Shown one piece after another: positions 33,085 to 45,299 of a stretch of 64,000 nt of DNA. Location: positions 2,508,001-2,572,000 of the forward strand of contig NZ_JBBKBA010000001.1 in assembly GCF_038404985.1 (NCBI RefSeq), read 5' to 3'. Made by a program: the position numbers and the translations under genes. Below the pieces are notes generated by a model. It had not been told where the DNA came from, ran no database searches, and saw only the letters and a list, made by a program, of their open reading frames with translations. This DNA is from Ferrovibrio sp. MS7 (lineage in GTDB: Bacteria; Pseudomonadota; Alphaproteobacteria; Ferrovibrionales; Ferrovibrionaceae). The stretch's first letter is position 1. Each line of letters begins with the position of its first letter.

Positions 33085-34989
33085 TTAGAAAGCGAGCGCG
33101 CGCTGGCGGGCGGCAGCGTTCACCGTCACGCCAAGACTGGCTTCAATCTGCTTGCGGTAACGCTCTTCAAGTTCGCCAACCAGGCCCTGGGTAAGCTGCT
33201 GGCCAGTGCGATCACGCTGCGCCGCCATGGCTGCGATATCCGCCGGCACGATGCGGCTGAGCCGCGCCACGATCACATCGCCACCCGAACTTGCCGGGCC
33301 GACGGCCACTTCGCCGGGCTGCTTGGCGGAGAACAGCAGGCTCACCACGGTGGGCGACAAAGCACGGTCGGCGGGCTGGCCGCCACGGCTCAAGGGCGGC
33401 GTGGTCTGCACCACCAGGTTAAGCGCCTGGGCTTCCTTCAGCAGGTCGCCGCCGGCGCGCAGCCGCTCGGCGATCTGCAGCGCAAGCTGGTCGGCGGCCT
33501 TGCCGCGCTTGGCGGCAGTCACGGCGGCGGCGGCTTCATCGCGCACCTCCGCCAGCGGCTTTACCGCCGCAGGCTTCACGGCGGTCACCTGCAGCAACTG
33601 GAAGCCGCCGTCATTCTGGTCGAGGATCAGCGGATCGACCTTCTCGGCAAGCTGGAAGGCTTCGGTGATGAAAGCCGGCTGAGTCTGCGGCAGGGTTTCC
33701 ACTGGTTTGCCGGTGGCATCGCTGCCACGCGCATCCAGCCCGGCCTGGGTCGAAACCGCGATCTTGTGCGTTTTGGCGATATCAGCCAGCGGCATGCCGC
33801 CGGCGATCATATCCTCCACCTGCGGGCGCAGCTTCATCAGCGCATCGCCGGCCTTGTGCAGCGCCACCTGCTGGCGCAGTTGCTCCTTCACCTCGGCAAG
33901 CGTGGTGGTCTTGCCCGGCTGAATCTGCGTGACGCGCAGCAGATGCCAGCCGAAGGCGCTCTTCACCGGCTCGGCAACACCGGGCTGGGCCAGAGCGAAG
34001 ACCGGCGCGGAAAGATCCGGCGGCAGTTGTTCCTTCTGCACCAGGCCGAGCGAGACGTCGGTTTCTTTAAGCTGGCGCGTGCGCTGCGCCATGGCGAGGA
34101 AATCCTCGCCGCCCAGCACTGCCTGGCGCGCTGCCTTGGCCTCGTCTTCGGTGTTGAACACCACCTGCTGCACCTGGCGCCGCTCAGGCTCGATATAGTT
34201 GCCCTTGTGGGCCTCGTATTCCTCGGCGATTTCCTCGTCGCTCACCACGATCTCAGCCGCCAGCGCGGCCGGGGTGAAGGCAACCCAGGCGATGTCACGG
34301 CGCTCCGGCGTGGTGAAGCGCGGCGCGTTGGCCTTGTAGAATTCCTCGATCTCGGCATCGGTGGGTGCCGCCGGGGCCGGCAGCTTGGCGGCTTCCAGGC
34401 GGATGTAATCCGCGGCGCGGGTTTCCAGGCGATAGGCCAGCACGCTGTCCACGGCGAGGACCGGCATGGTCTCGACACCAGAGAGCAGGCTGCCGAGCAA
34501 CTGCTCGCGCAGCAGGTCGCGGCGCACTAGTTCCACCAGCATGGCTTCGGAATAGCCTTCGTTGCGCAGGAAGGTCTCGTAGCGCAGGCGGTCGAACTGG
34601 CCGTTCGTGCCCTTGAAGGTATCGGCGCGGGTGATGTAGTCGCGCACCACGCCCGACGTGGCGGCCAGGCCCTGCTTCAGCGCCTGCTGCTCATAGGCGC
34701 GGGCGGCGATCAGGCCGTTCAGCACGCTCTCATCGAGGCCGAATTGCTGCATCTGTTCCCGGGTCATCACGGTGCCGATGCGGCGGGAGAGCTGCTGGCC
34801 CTCGCGGCGCAGCGCATCGGAGAATTCCGCAGCGGAAATCTCCTGACGACCGATTTTGGCTACCGCCGGGATCGAATTGGAGCTACGGACATAGTCGCCG
34901 ATACCCCAGGCGCCGAAGCTGACCACCAGCAGCAGCATGAGAATCTTCGCAACCCAGGAACCCGCGCCTTTGCGCATCTGTGCAAGCAT
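33085..34989 (-). CDS. ppiD: Membrane-anchored periplasmic peptidyl-prolyl isomerase (PpiD-like, SurA N-terminal)
   Basis: A 634-residue protein with one N-terminal helix (WVAKILMLLLVVSFGAWGIG). The SurA_N-like helical domain has FSDALRREGQQLSRR and VLNGLIAARAYEQQA. A parvulin-type PPIase domain lies at about 240-360 (ETDVSLGLVQKEQLPPDLS ... VKSAFGWHLLRVTQI), and a C-terminal domain rich in Ala/Lys follows. It assists folding of exported proteins at the inner membrane. It is first gene of the minus-strand operon ppiD-trpE-glycosylase-methyltransferase and is divergent from tpiA. Confidence 0.88.
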   Translation of the reverse strand: MLAQMRKGAGSWVAKILMLLLVVSFGAWGIGDYVRSSNSIPAVAKIGRQEISAAEFSDALRREGQQLSRRIGTVMTREQMQQFGLDESVLNGLIAARAYEQQALKQGLAATSGVVRDYITRADTFKGTNGQFDRLRYETFLRNEGYSEAMLVELVRRDLLREQLLGSLLSGVETMPVLAVDSVLAYRLETRAADYIRLEAAKLPAPAAPTDAEIEEFYKANAPRFTTPERRDIAWVAFTPAALAAEIVVSDEEIAEEYEAHKGNYIEPERRQVQQVVFNTEDEAKAARQAVLGGEDFLAMAQRTRQLKETDVSLGLVQKEQLPPDLSAPVFALAQPGVAEPVKSAFGWHLLRVTQIQPGKTTTLAEVKEQLRQQVALHKAGDALMKLRPQVEDMIAGGMPLADIAKTHKIAVSTQAGLDARGSDATGKPVETLPQTQPAFITEAFQLAEKVDPLILDQNDGGFQLLQVTAVKPAAVKPLAEVRDEAAAAVTAAKRGKAADQLALQIAERLRAGGDLLKEAQALNLVVQTTPPLSRGGQPADRALSPTVVSLLFSAKQPGEVAVGPASSGGDVIVARLSRIVPADIAAMAAQRDRTGQQLTQGLVGELEERYRKQIEASLGVTVNAAARQRALAF

Positions 34990-35125
34990 GTACCACCCGA
35001 AACGTGGGAAATTAAAAGTCGCGGGATACTAAAGTGTGGGGAGGGGCGGGGCAAGCCATGCGGCCTTTGCCTTTTGCCCGGAAGATGCTAGAGAAACGCG
35101 GTTTTTTTGAGCAGGAGTGGGTCAG

Positions 35126-35881
35126 ATGAGCCAGGCGCGGAAGCCCCTGATTGCCGGCAATTGGAAGATGAACGGCGCCCTGGCGGCGGCCGAGGCCGAG
35201 GCGCGTGCGCTGGCCGCCCGGGTCGGGGCTGAAAAGCCGGCCGCCGAGCTGGCGCTGTGCCCACCGGCGACGCTGATTGCCGCGCTTTCCGGCTGGCTTT
35301 CGGGCAGCGGCATCGCGGTCGGCGGTCAGGATTGCCATGCCAAGGCCAGCGGCGCCCATACTGGCGATATTGCCGCCGAGATGCTCAAAGAGGCGGGTGC
35401 CAGCATGGTGATCGTCGGCCATTCTGAGCGCCGCACCGATCATGGCGAGACCGATGCCGCCGTGAAGGCCAAGGCCGCCGCCGCGCACCGCGCCGGCCTG
35501 ATTGCCATCGTCTGCTTAGGCGAGACCCTGGCGCAGCGCGATGGCGGCGAGACGCTGAAGGTTGTGGCCAGCCAGTTGCGCGGCTCGCTGCCAGACGATG
35601 CCAGCGCCGCCAACACCGTGATCGCCTATGAACCGGTCTGGGCCATCGGCACCGGCCGCACGCCGACCCTGGAGCAGGTGGCCGAAGTGCATGCCCTGAT
35701 CCGCCAGGAATTGCGTGCGCGGTTCGATGACGGCGCCGGGTTCCGCATCCTGTATGGTGGCTCGGTGAAGCCGGATAACGCCAAGGCGCTGATGGCGGTG
35801 GCCGATGTGGACGGCGCGCTGGTTGGCGGCGCCAGCCTCAAGGCTGCCGATTTCTGGCCGATTGTGGCGGCGAAAGGCTGA
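35126..35881 (+). CDS. tpiA: Triose-phosphate isomerase
   Basis: A 251-residue glycolytic enzyme that interconverts dihydroxyacetone phosphate and glyceraldehyde 3-phosphate. Active-site parts are GNWKMNG with Lys14, VGHSERR with His99, [10 protein letters not shown] with Glu169 and phosphate loop [10 protein letters not shown]. The start is ATG 35126, eight bases behind AGGAG (35113-35117); a GTG at 35117 overlaps that site. It opens the conserved secG-pyrG-kdsA-eno-pdh cluster. Confidence 0.96.
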   Translation: MSQARKPLIAGNWKMNGALAAAEAEARALAARVGAEKPAAELALCPPATLIAALSGWLSGSGIAVGGQDCHAKASGAHTGDIAAEMLKEAGASMVIVGHSERRTDHGETDAAVKAKAAAAHRAGLIAIVCLGETLAQRDGGETLKVVASQLRGSLPDDASAANTVIAYEPVWAIGTGRTPTLEQVAEVHALIRQELRARFDDGAGFRILYGGSVKPDNAKALMAVADVDGALVGGASLKAADFWPIVAAKG

Positions 35882-35886
35882 GCGAA

Positions 35887-36963
35887 TTGGGCGCGCACGA
35901 ACTCGACAGCAATTCCGACCTGGCCGCGCTGAAGCGCGTGACCGAGCGGTTTGCCGTCGCCGTGACGCCTCATATCCGCGCCCTGATCGATCCCAGCGAC
36001 CACAGCGATCCCATCGCGCGGCAATTCGATCCCAGCATCGAAGAACTGCACGAAGCGCCGGAAGAACTCAGCGATCCGATTGGCGATGCAACGCATTCGC
36101 CGCTGCCCGGCATCGTGCACCGCTATCCTGACCGGCTGCTGCTCAAGTTAGTGAATGTCTGCCCGGTCTATTGCCGCTTCTGTTTCCGCCGCGAGACAGT
36201 CGGCCCCGGCAACCAGGGCCTCACCGGCGATGAACTCGACGCGGCGCTGAACTACATCGCCGCGCGGCCGGAGATTTTCGAGGTCATCCTCACTGGTGGC
36301 GACCCGCTGATCCTTTCGGCGCGGCGCCTGGGCGAGGTGATCGCGCGGCTGAATGCCATCCCGCATCTTGGTATCATCCGCATCCACACGCGCGTGCCGG
36401 TGGTCGATCCTGGCCGCATCACGTCGGAACTGGTGGAAGCCCTGCGTGGCCCGAAGCCGGTTTATGTGGTGGTGCATGCCAATCATGCGCGGGAATTCTC
36501 AGCCGAGGCGCGGCAAGCCTGCGCGCTGCTGGCCGATGGCGGCCTGCCGCTCTTGGGCCAGAGCGTGCTGCTGCGCGGCGTGAATGACAGCGAGGCGGCG
36601 CTTTCGGCCCTGTTCCGCGCCATGCTCACCGCGCGGGTGAAGCCCTACCACCTGAACCATCTCGACCGCGCCCGGGGCACCAGCCATTTCCGCGTGCCGC
36701 TGGAAGAGGGGCAGGCGCTGATGGCGCGGCTGCGTGGCCGGCTTTCCGGCCTGGCACAGCCGACCTATATCCTTGATATCCCTGGCGGGCACGGCAAGGT
36801 GCCGGTCGGGCCGCTCTATGCGGAAAAGGCCGAAAACGGCGAATGGCGGGTCACCGATCCCTGGGGCTGCGTCCATGCTTATGGCGAGGGGGCTTCCCCA
36901 CAGGCGGCGGCTGGTGTAAAAGCCCCGCCGGAACGGCCTCTTGCCGGGGCCGATGCGGAGTAG
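35887..36963 (+). CDS. KamA/EpmB-type radical SAM lysine 2,3-aminomutase family protein
   Basis: A 358-residue radical SAM enzyme. The 4Fe-4S cluster motif CPVYCRFCFRR gives Cys92, Cys96 and Cys99. Further family parts are ILTGGDPLILS, IHTRVPVVDPGRI, GQSVLLRGVNDS, and the PLP-binding region PYHLNHLDRARGTSHFRVP with IPGGHGKVPVG near the C-terminus. It is shorter than clostridial lysine 2,3-aminomutase and close to EpmB, which moves the amino group of lysine before it is attached to EF-P. No efp or epmA is visible here, so either role is open. The start appears to be TTG 35887, five bases after tpiA; no ATG fits the N-terminus. Confidence 0.8.
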   Translation: MGAHELDSNSDLAALKRVTERFAVAVTPHIRALIDPSDHSDPIARQFDPSIEELHEAPEELSDPIGDATHSPLPGIVHRYPDRLLLKLVNVCPVYCRFCFRRETVGPGNQGLTGDELDAALNYIAARPEIFEVILTGGDPLILSARRLGEVIARLNAIPHLGIIRIHTRVPVVDPGRITSELVEALRGPKPVYVVVHANHAREFSAEARQACALLADGGLPLLGQSVLLRGVNDSEAALSALFRAMLTARVKPYHLNHLDRARGTSHFRVPLEEGQALMARLRGRLSGLAQPTYILDIPGGHGKVPVGPLYAEKAENGEWRVTDPWGCVHAYGEGASPQAAAGVKAPPERPLAGADAE

Positions 36964-36969
36964 GACGAG

Positions 36970-37287
36970 ATGATTACCTTTATCCTGGTAGTGCACCTGT
37001 TGCTGGCCGTGGCGCTGATCGGCGTCATCCTCGTGCAGCGTTCCGAAGGCGGCGCGCTGGGCATCGGTGGCGGCGGTGGCGGCAGCCTGTTCTCGACCCG
37101 CGGCCAGGCCAATCTGCTTACCCGCACCACGGCGATCCTGGCCACCTGCTTCATCGGCACCAGCATCATACTGGCGATTCTCGCCGGTGGCCCGTCGCGC
37201 TCGCGCTCGATTCTCGACCAGCCGGGCACCTCGGCTCCGGCCGCGCCCGCCCAGCCGACCCGTCCGGCCGTTCCGCTCTCTCAGTAA
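36970..37287 (+). CDS. secG: Preprotein translocase subunit SecG
   Basis: A 105-residue inner-membrane protein with two helices flanking a glycine-rich loop. MITFILVVHLLLAVALIGVILVQRSEGGALG is followed by a Gly stretch, LFSTRGQANLLTRTTAILAT and the second helix. A proline/alanine-rich tail ends the protein. It is part of SecYEG. It sits in its usual place before pyrG. Confidence 0.93.
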   Translation: MITFILVVHLLLAVALIGVILVQRSEGGALGIGGGGGGSLFSTRGQANLLTRTTAILATCFIGTSIILAILAGGPSRSRSILDQPGTSAPAAPAQPTRPAVPLSQ

Positions 37288-37308
37288 GTGATTGAGAAAG
37301 CAGCTTAA

Positions 37309-39021
<1,713 letters not shown>

Positions 39022-39049
39022 TGGCCGGGCTTGGGTGTAGACTGACGGC

Positions 39050-39898
39050 ATGACCAAAGACGAAAACCTGCCCCCCATCCGCCACGTTCAGGTTGGCGAA
39101 TTCAAGATCGGCAACGACCTGCCGCTGGTGCTGATCGCCGGCCCCTGCGCCATGGAAAGCCGCATGCATGCGCTGGATATGGCCGGGTCGTTGAAGGACC
39201 TCACCGACAAGCTCGGCATCAACCTGATCTACAAGTCGTCTTTTGATAAGGCGAACCGTTCCTCGATCCGTTCCAACCGTGGCCTCGGCCTGGAAGCTGC
39301 GCTGCCGATCTTTCAGGAAATTCGCGACACGCTGGGCCTGGCCGTCATCACCGATGTGCATGCGCCGGAGCAATGCGCGCAGCTTGCCGATAGCGTCGAC
39401 CTGCTGCAGATCCCGGCCTTCCTCTGCCGCCAGACCGACCTGCTGGTCGCGGCGGCGCAGACCGGTCTGCCGGTGAATGTGAAGAAGGGCCAGTTCCTGG
39501 CGCCGTGGGACATGAAGAACATCGTCGAGAAGTTCGACCATGTCGGCAATCCCAACGTGATGCTCTGCGAGCGCGGCGTGTCGTTTGGCTATAACACCCT
39601 GGTCAACGACATGCGGGCTTTGCCGATCATGGCCGAGACCGGCTGCCCGGTGGTGTTCGACGCGACGCATTCCGTGCAGCAGCCGGGTGGGCGAGGCACC
39701 ACTTCGGGCGGCGACCGCCGCTTCGTGCCGGTGCTGGCGCGTGGCGCCGTGGCCATCGGCGTGGCGGCCGTGTTCATGGAAACCCACAAGGACCCGGACA
39801 GCGCGCCGTCCGACGGCCCCAACATGGTGCCGTTCGACCAGATGGAACTGGTGCTCGAGCAACTGCTCGAATTCGACCATCTGGCCAAGGCTTACTGA
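39050..39898 (+). CDS. kdsA: 2-dehydro-3-deoxyphosphooctonate aldolase (KDO-8-phosphate synthase)
   Basis: A 282-residue TIM-barrel enzyme joining arabinose 5-phosphate and phosphoenolpyruvate to KDO-8-phosphate for lipopolysaccharide. [10 protein letters not shown] puts a cysteine (Cys33) in the place that distinguishes the metal-dependent class from the metal-independent E. coli type (Asn there). Other parts: [42 protein letters not shown] and a late DGPNMVP. It overlaps the convergent thioesterase gene by seven bases at the 3' ends. Confidence 0.96.
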   Translation: MTKDENLPPIRHVQVGEFKIGNDLPLVLIAGPCAMESRMHALDMAGSLKDLTDKLGINLIYKSSFDKANRSSIRSNRGLGLEAALPIFQEIRDTLGLAVITDVHAPEQCAQLADSVDLLQIPAFLCRQTDLLVAAAQTGLPVNVKKGQFLAPWDMKNIVEKFDHVGNPNVMLCERGVSFGYNTLVNDMRALPIMAETGCPVVFDATHSVQQPGGRGTTSGGDRRFVPVLARGAVAIGVAAVFMETHKDPDSAPSDGPNMVPFDQMELVLEQLLEFDHLAKAY

Positions 39899-40350
39899 GC
39901 TTCCTCATAGATTGGTTTCAGCATTGCGATGGCGCTGGCATGGACGGCGCTGCCATTGCGTAGTTCCGCCTGCAGGAAAGCGAATTGCCGCGTGGTCCGC
40001 GTTGCCCAGGCATGGAAGGCGAGCGCGGGGCTGAGCCGCGCCAGCGAGAGGAATTGCACCGATAGCGCCAGGGTGACGACGGTATGCGTTGCGTAATGCC
40101 CGAGGGAGCACAGCAACACGGCGGCATCGAAGCCGGCGGCAATGACACCGCCATTGAGCGCCGCCGCGCTGCCGCCGCCGCCAATCGCCCCCTTGGGCAA
40201 CGCCGCGAAGCGCACCACGCCCTGGCCGTTTTCCTCCAGTGACCCGTGTAAGCCGAACCACTCGATCTCTGTCCGCCGGTTGAACTGGCCGAGGGCGAGG
40301 CGGCGGGCATCCGGCGCGACGCGGAAGGGGGTGGCGGTGAGGGCGGTCAT
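39892..40350 (-). CDS. PaaI-like hotdog-fold thioesterase
   Basis: A 152-residue protein. The hotdog fold is suggested by the central helix motif [15 protein letters not shown] with ALNGG before it, then [21 protein letters not shown], the usual strand pairing of PaaI/4HBT thioesterases. It would hydrolyse an acyl-CoA; the acyl group is unknown. It is divergent from the TetR-family regulator, which probably controls it. Confidence 0.72.
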   Translation of the reverse strand: MTALTATPFRVAPDARRLALGQFNRRTEIEWFGLHGSLEENGQGVVRFAALPKGAIGGGGSAAALNGGVIAAGFDAAVLLCSLGHYATHTVVTLALSVQFLSLARLSPALAFHAWATRTTRQFAFLQAELRNGSAVHASAIAMLKPIYEEAQ

Positions 40351-40374
40351 GGTGGCTTCTCAGTTCTATTGCAT

Positions 40375-40403
40375 TTGACATAGTATGTTGATCACCATAG
40401 AAT
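40375..40403 (+). promoter_or_regulatory. Sigma70-type promoter of the TetR gene with palindromic operator
   Basis: TTGACA (40375-40380), 17-base spacer, TAGAAT (40398-40403): a perfect -35 and a -10 with one mismatch. The spacer begins with ACATAGTATGT (40378-40388), a palindrome of 5+1+5, which is a likely operator for the regulator itself or the divergent thioesterase gene. Confidence 0.65.
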
Positions 40404-40441
40404 CGGCCACAGCCTATCGCAACAGGATTCCAACCCGCCCC

Positions 40442-42407
<1,966 letters not shown>

Positions 42408-42408
<1 letters not shown>

Positions 42409-42755
42409 TGCCGATGCGCGCCGCCGCCGCTTTTCTTTTTCTCGCGGCGGCGGCGCTCTCTGCCTCGCCAGTGCGTGCCCAGGGCATCGACCTCGCCGGC
42501 CGCTGGGCTTCGAGCCAGGGGCAATGCGACCTGGAATTCATCGCCTTCGAACGCGATGGCAATTTCCGCTCGCAGTTGGAAGAAGAACCGCGCGAAGGCA
42601 CCTGGAAGCTGGCGCGTGATCGCGTCACGCTGATCGCCAACGACGAGCCGGATCGGCCCTGGACGCTGCATATCCTGGATTACACCGCGAACCGCCTGGT
42701 GGTGCTGGACGAAGCCATCGAGAGCGACCGCCGCTTGCAGCGCTGCCGCCAGTAA
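42408..42755 (+). CDS. Small secreted hypothetical protein
   Basis: A 115-residue protein with a clear signal peptide (RAAAAFLFLAAAALSASPVRA|QG). The mature ~90 residues read like a small beta-barrel or lipocalin-like domain: GIDLAGRWASSQGQCDLEFIAFERDG, then EEEPREGTWKLARDRVTLIAND. Two cysteines may form a disulfide in the periplasm. I do not recognise the family. It starts inside the enolase stop (TAATG), so it is translated from the same mRNA; a second ATG at 42414 is possible. Confidence 0.65.
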
Positions 42756-42758
42756 ATT

Positions 42759-43667
42759 TCACCCCGGCACGAAATGCGGGATCACCTGGCCGGTGGCCGG
42801 GTCGTGAATGCCGAGGCCTGAAGGCCTTGAAGCGATCATCCATACACCGAGGATCGGGCCGCCAATCGGCGGCGGCGCGAGCAGGGCTTCCTCGCCATGG
42901 CGGCGGCGCAGCCAGGGCAGGAAGGCCGGGCTGGCCAGCAGCGCCTTCCAGGCCGGCTCGATCACCCGCACGCCGCTCGGTCGCAGCAAGTTGGCGACGC
43001 GCAGATCCTGCCACGGCCGCTGCACGCAGAGCCGCGTGATCGGTCGGCGCCATTGATCGAGCAGGCGGCGGCCATTCCAGATCAACTGGTCGGCGGCAAT
43101 CGCCACCGCCTCGACGCCGCCTTGCAGGGCGGTCTCGCGCAGATAGGTCAGCACCATCTGCTCGCCGGGTGCCGCTTCCAGGAAATGCACGCGGTGACCA
43201 TAGAGGCCGAAATGCCGCCAGGCCTGCACCAGGGTCTCATGGATATGATTGAACTGGCGGTCATCCGGGCGATGCCAATCGCGCCATTCCGCCTGCAGCA
43301 CGCCGGCCTGCAGCAGGCCGTGCGGCGTGAGCGCATCGAGATCATACAGGCGCGGCACGCCATCGGCGGTCAGCACGAAGTCGATGCGGCTGATCAGGTT
43401 CTTGTCCTGCCGGCCCCAGCTTTCAGCAGCCATGGCGAGGCCAGTCTGGTCGAGCCCGAATTCCGCCGGCACGCCGCCCGCCAGCAGGGCGGCCACGGCT
43501 TCGAGCGTGAGTTCCTCGACATGGGCCGCCGCCGCTTCCAAGTGGTCGATCTCGGCAGGGCTCAGGCTGTAGGCATCACTGCCAGCCGTCGAATCGGAAT
43601 CGGCAAGGCCGAGCACGGCCTGATGGCTCGGCCAATCGGGGTGCGGCGGGGTCTCGGCGCGGCGCAT
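42759..43667 (-). CDS. Glutathionylspermidine synthase-like ATP-grasp protein (short form)
   Basis: A 302-residue protein related to the YgiC/YjfC and GspS C-terminal group. Seen are LISRIDFVLTADGVPRLYDLDALTPHGLLQAGVLQAEW, the family core that includes the metal/ATP ligands, and a terminal IPHFVPG as in relatives that end RFVPH. It is about 80 residues shorter than usual, in the central part. Family enzymes ligate a peptide or glutathione to a polyamine or similar amine; the acceptor here is unknown. It is a lone minus-strand gene within the plus-strand metabolic cluster. Confidence 0.75.
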   Translation of the reverse strand: MRRAETPPHPDWPSHQAVLGLADSDSTAGSDAYSLSPAEIDHLEAAAAHVEELTLEAVAALLAGGVPAEFGLDQTGLAMAAESWGRQDKNLISRIDFVLTADGVPRLYDLDALTPHGLLQAGVLQAEWRDWHRPDDRQFNHIHETLVQAWRHFGLYGHRVHFLEAAPGEQMVLTYLRETALQGGVEAVAIAADQLIWNGRRLLDQWRRPITRLCVQRPWQDLRVANLLRPSGVRVIEPAWKALLASPAFLPWLRRRHGEEALLAPPPIGGPILGVWMIASRPSGLGIHDPATGQVIPHFVPG

Positions 43668-43833
43668 GGTGTGAGCATATTCGGGTCACGCAGGTTGCAA
43701 AAGCGCAATTGCCGACACCCCAGGGATTCAGCAACAGTAGAATCAGGCTAACGCTTTGACTCTCTGGCATGAATCGCCGCCGATCACGGTTTTGTTGTTG
43801 ACCCGGCGACTCGGATGTGATTCGATTCAAGGC

Positions 43834-44145
43834 ATGGGAGCCCTGCGCGAGATCAAACGTCACTCACTGGCCGCCATCGTGCCGGTGATCTGCTTCGCCA
43901 CCATCGCCTATTTCGGCTATCACGCCGTGGAGGGCGAGCATGGGCTGAATGCCTATACCCGCCTCTCGGTGCAGATTCACGACACCAAGGCCGCCCTGGC
44001 CGAGATCACCGCCGAGCGCAAGCAGCTCGAGCGCCGCGTCACCCTGCTGCGGGCCAGCGGCCTGGATGCAGACATGCTGGAAGAGCAGGCGCACCGCTCG
44101 CTCGGTCTACTGATGAACCGCGAATTGGTAATTCTCGGACGCTGA
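43834..44145 (+). CDS. ftsB: FtsB/DivIC-family septum formation initiator
   Basis: A 103-residue bitopic membrane protein. A short cytoplasmic stretch and one helix (HSLAAIVPVICFATIAYFGYHAV) precede a coiled coil (VQIHDTKAALAEITAERKQLERRVTLLR). FtsB forms a complex with FtsL and FtsQ at the divisome. The place between eno and pdhA is conserved in alphaproteobacteria. The start at 43834 (MGALREIKRH) gives the usual length; 43756 is an upstream alternative. Confidence 0.85.
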   Translation: MGALREIKRHSLAAIVPVICFATIAYFGYHAVEGEHGLNAYTRLSVQIHDTKAALAEITAERKQLERRVTLLRASGLDADMLEEQAHRSLGLLMNRELVILGR

Positions 44146-44160
44146 CACCCCAGCTTTCAG

Positions 44161-44196
44161 ACCGAAAATTTCGCCACTTAACCGAAATTTGGTTAA
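44161..44196 (+). promoter_or_regulatory. Candidate operator region upstream of pdhA
   Basis: ACCGAAAATTT (44161-44171) and ACCGAAATTT (44181-44190) are direct copies 20 bases apart, i.e. two helical turns. The second is embedded in the inverted repeat TTAACC (44178-44183) / GGTTAA (44191-44196). The patch is strikingly AT-rich. A regulator of the pyruvate dehydrogenase operon is likely to bind here; which one is unknown. Confidence 0.45.
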
Positions 44197-44275
44197 ATAC
44201 CAAAAAGTCCTTGTTTTAACTGAATTTATCGCCATCCTGGCTCCCGGTTTAAGACATTTCCCGGGAGGAAATCCG

Positions 44276-45277
44276 ATGGCGAAAAGCCCGAGCAAGGCCG
44301 CTGCGCCCAAGCTGCCCGATGCCGACACGCTGCTTGGCTATTACCGCGACATGCTGCTGATCCGCCGCTTCGAGGAGAAGGCCGGCCAGCTTTACGGCAT
44401 GGGCCTGATCGGCGGCTTCTGCCACCTCTATATCGGCCAGGAAGCGGTGGTGGTGGGCCTGCAGGCCTGCTCCAAGCAGGGCGATGCCGTGATCACCTCC
44501 TACCGCGACCACGGCCATATGCTGGCCTGCGGCATGGACCCGGGCGGCGTGATGGCCGAGCTTACGGGCCGCATCGGCGGTTATTCCAAGGGCAAGGGCG
44601 GCTCGATGCACATGTTCAGCCGCGAGAAGAATTTCTATGGCGGCCACGGCATCGTTGGCGCGCAGGTGCCGCTCGGGACCGGCCTGGCTTTCGCGCAGAA
44701 ATACAACAACACCGACAATGTCACCTTCTGCTATTTCGGCGATGGCTCGGCCAACCAGGGCCAGGTCTATGAGAGCTTCAACATGGCCGAGCTCTGGAAC
44801 CTGCCGGTCGTCTATGTGATCGAGAATAACCAGTATGCCATGGGCACCGCTGTTGCCCGCGCCTCGGCACAGCCGGCGCTGTATAAGCGCGGTGAAAGCT
44901 TCGGCGTGCCGGGCCGCCAGGTGGATGGCATGAATGTGCTGAGCGTGCGCGAGGCCGGTGCCGAAGCCGTGGCGCAATGCCGCGCCGGCAAGGGCCCGGT
45001 GATCCTGGAAATGATGACCTACCGCTATCGCGGCCATTCGATGTCGGACCCGGCGAAGTATCGCTCGAAGGAAGAAGTGAACAAGATGCGCGCCGAGCAT
45101 GATCCGATCGATCAGGTGCGCCAGATGCTGCTCGACAACAAGCTGTGCGACGAGGATGCGCTCAAGGCCATCGACAAGGAAGTGAAGGAAGTGGTGCAGA
45201 AGGCTGCCGATTTCAGCCAGAGCAGCCCGGAGCCCGATCCGTCGGAACTCTGGACTGACATCACGGTAGAAGCCTGA
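44276..45277 (+). CDS. pdhA: Pyruvate dehydrogenase E1 component, alpha subunit
   Basis: A 333-residue subunit of the thiamine-diphosphate decarboxylase. It has the TPP motif [10 protein letters not shown] starting at Gly155 and ending ENNQYAMGT, the phosphorylation-loop-like [16 protein letters not shown], and [15 protein letters not shown] near the N-terminus. With PdhB it forms the alpha2beta2 E1 that makes acetyl groups for E2. A strong GGGAGGAAATCCG precedes ATG 44276. The in-frame start at 44189 overlaps the operator-like region and was rejected. Confidence 0.96.
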   Translation: MAKSPSKAAAPKLPDADTLLGYYRDMLLIRRFEEKAGQLYGMGLIGGFCHLYIGQEAVVVGLQACSKQGDAVITSYRDHGHMLACGMDPGGVMAELTGRIGGYSKGKGGSMHMFSREKNFYGGHGIVGAQVPLGTGLAFAQKYNNTDNVTFCYFGDGSANQGQVYESFNMAELWNLPVVYVIENNQYAMGTAVARASAQPALYKRGESFGVPGRQVDGMNVLSVREAGAEAVAQCRAGKGPVILEMMTYRYRGHSMSDPAKYRSKEEVNKMRAEHDPIDQVRQMLLDNKLCDEDALKAIDKEVKEVVQKAADFSQSSPEPDPSELWTDITVEA

Positions 45278-45299
45278 AGCAGGGAAGGGGACGCAGACC

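Noticed and set aside
33050-33085. Leader-peptide attenuator for trpE
   Set aside because: Only 15 bases separate the ppiD stop from the trpE start, leaving no room for a leader peptide and alternative stems.
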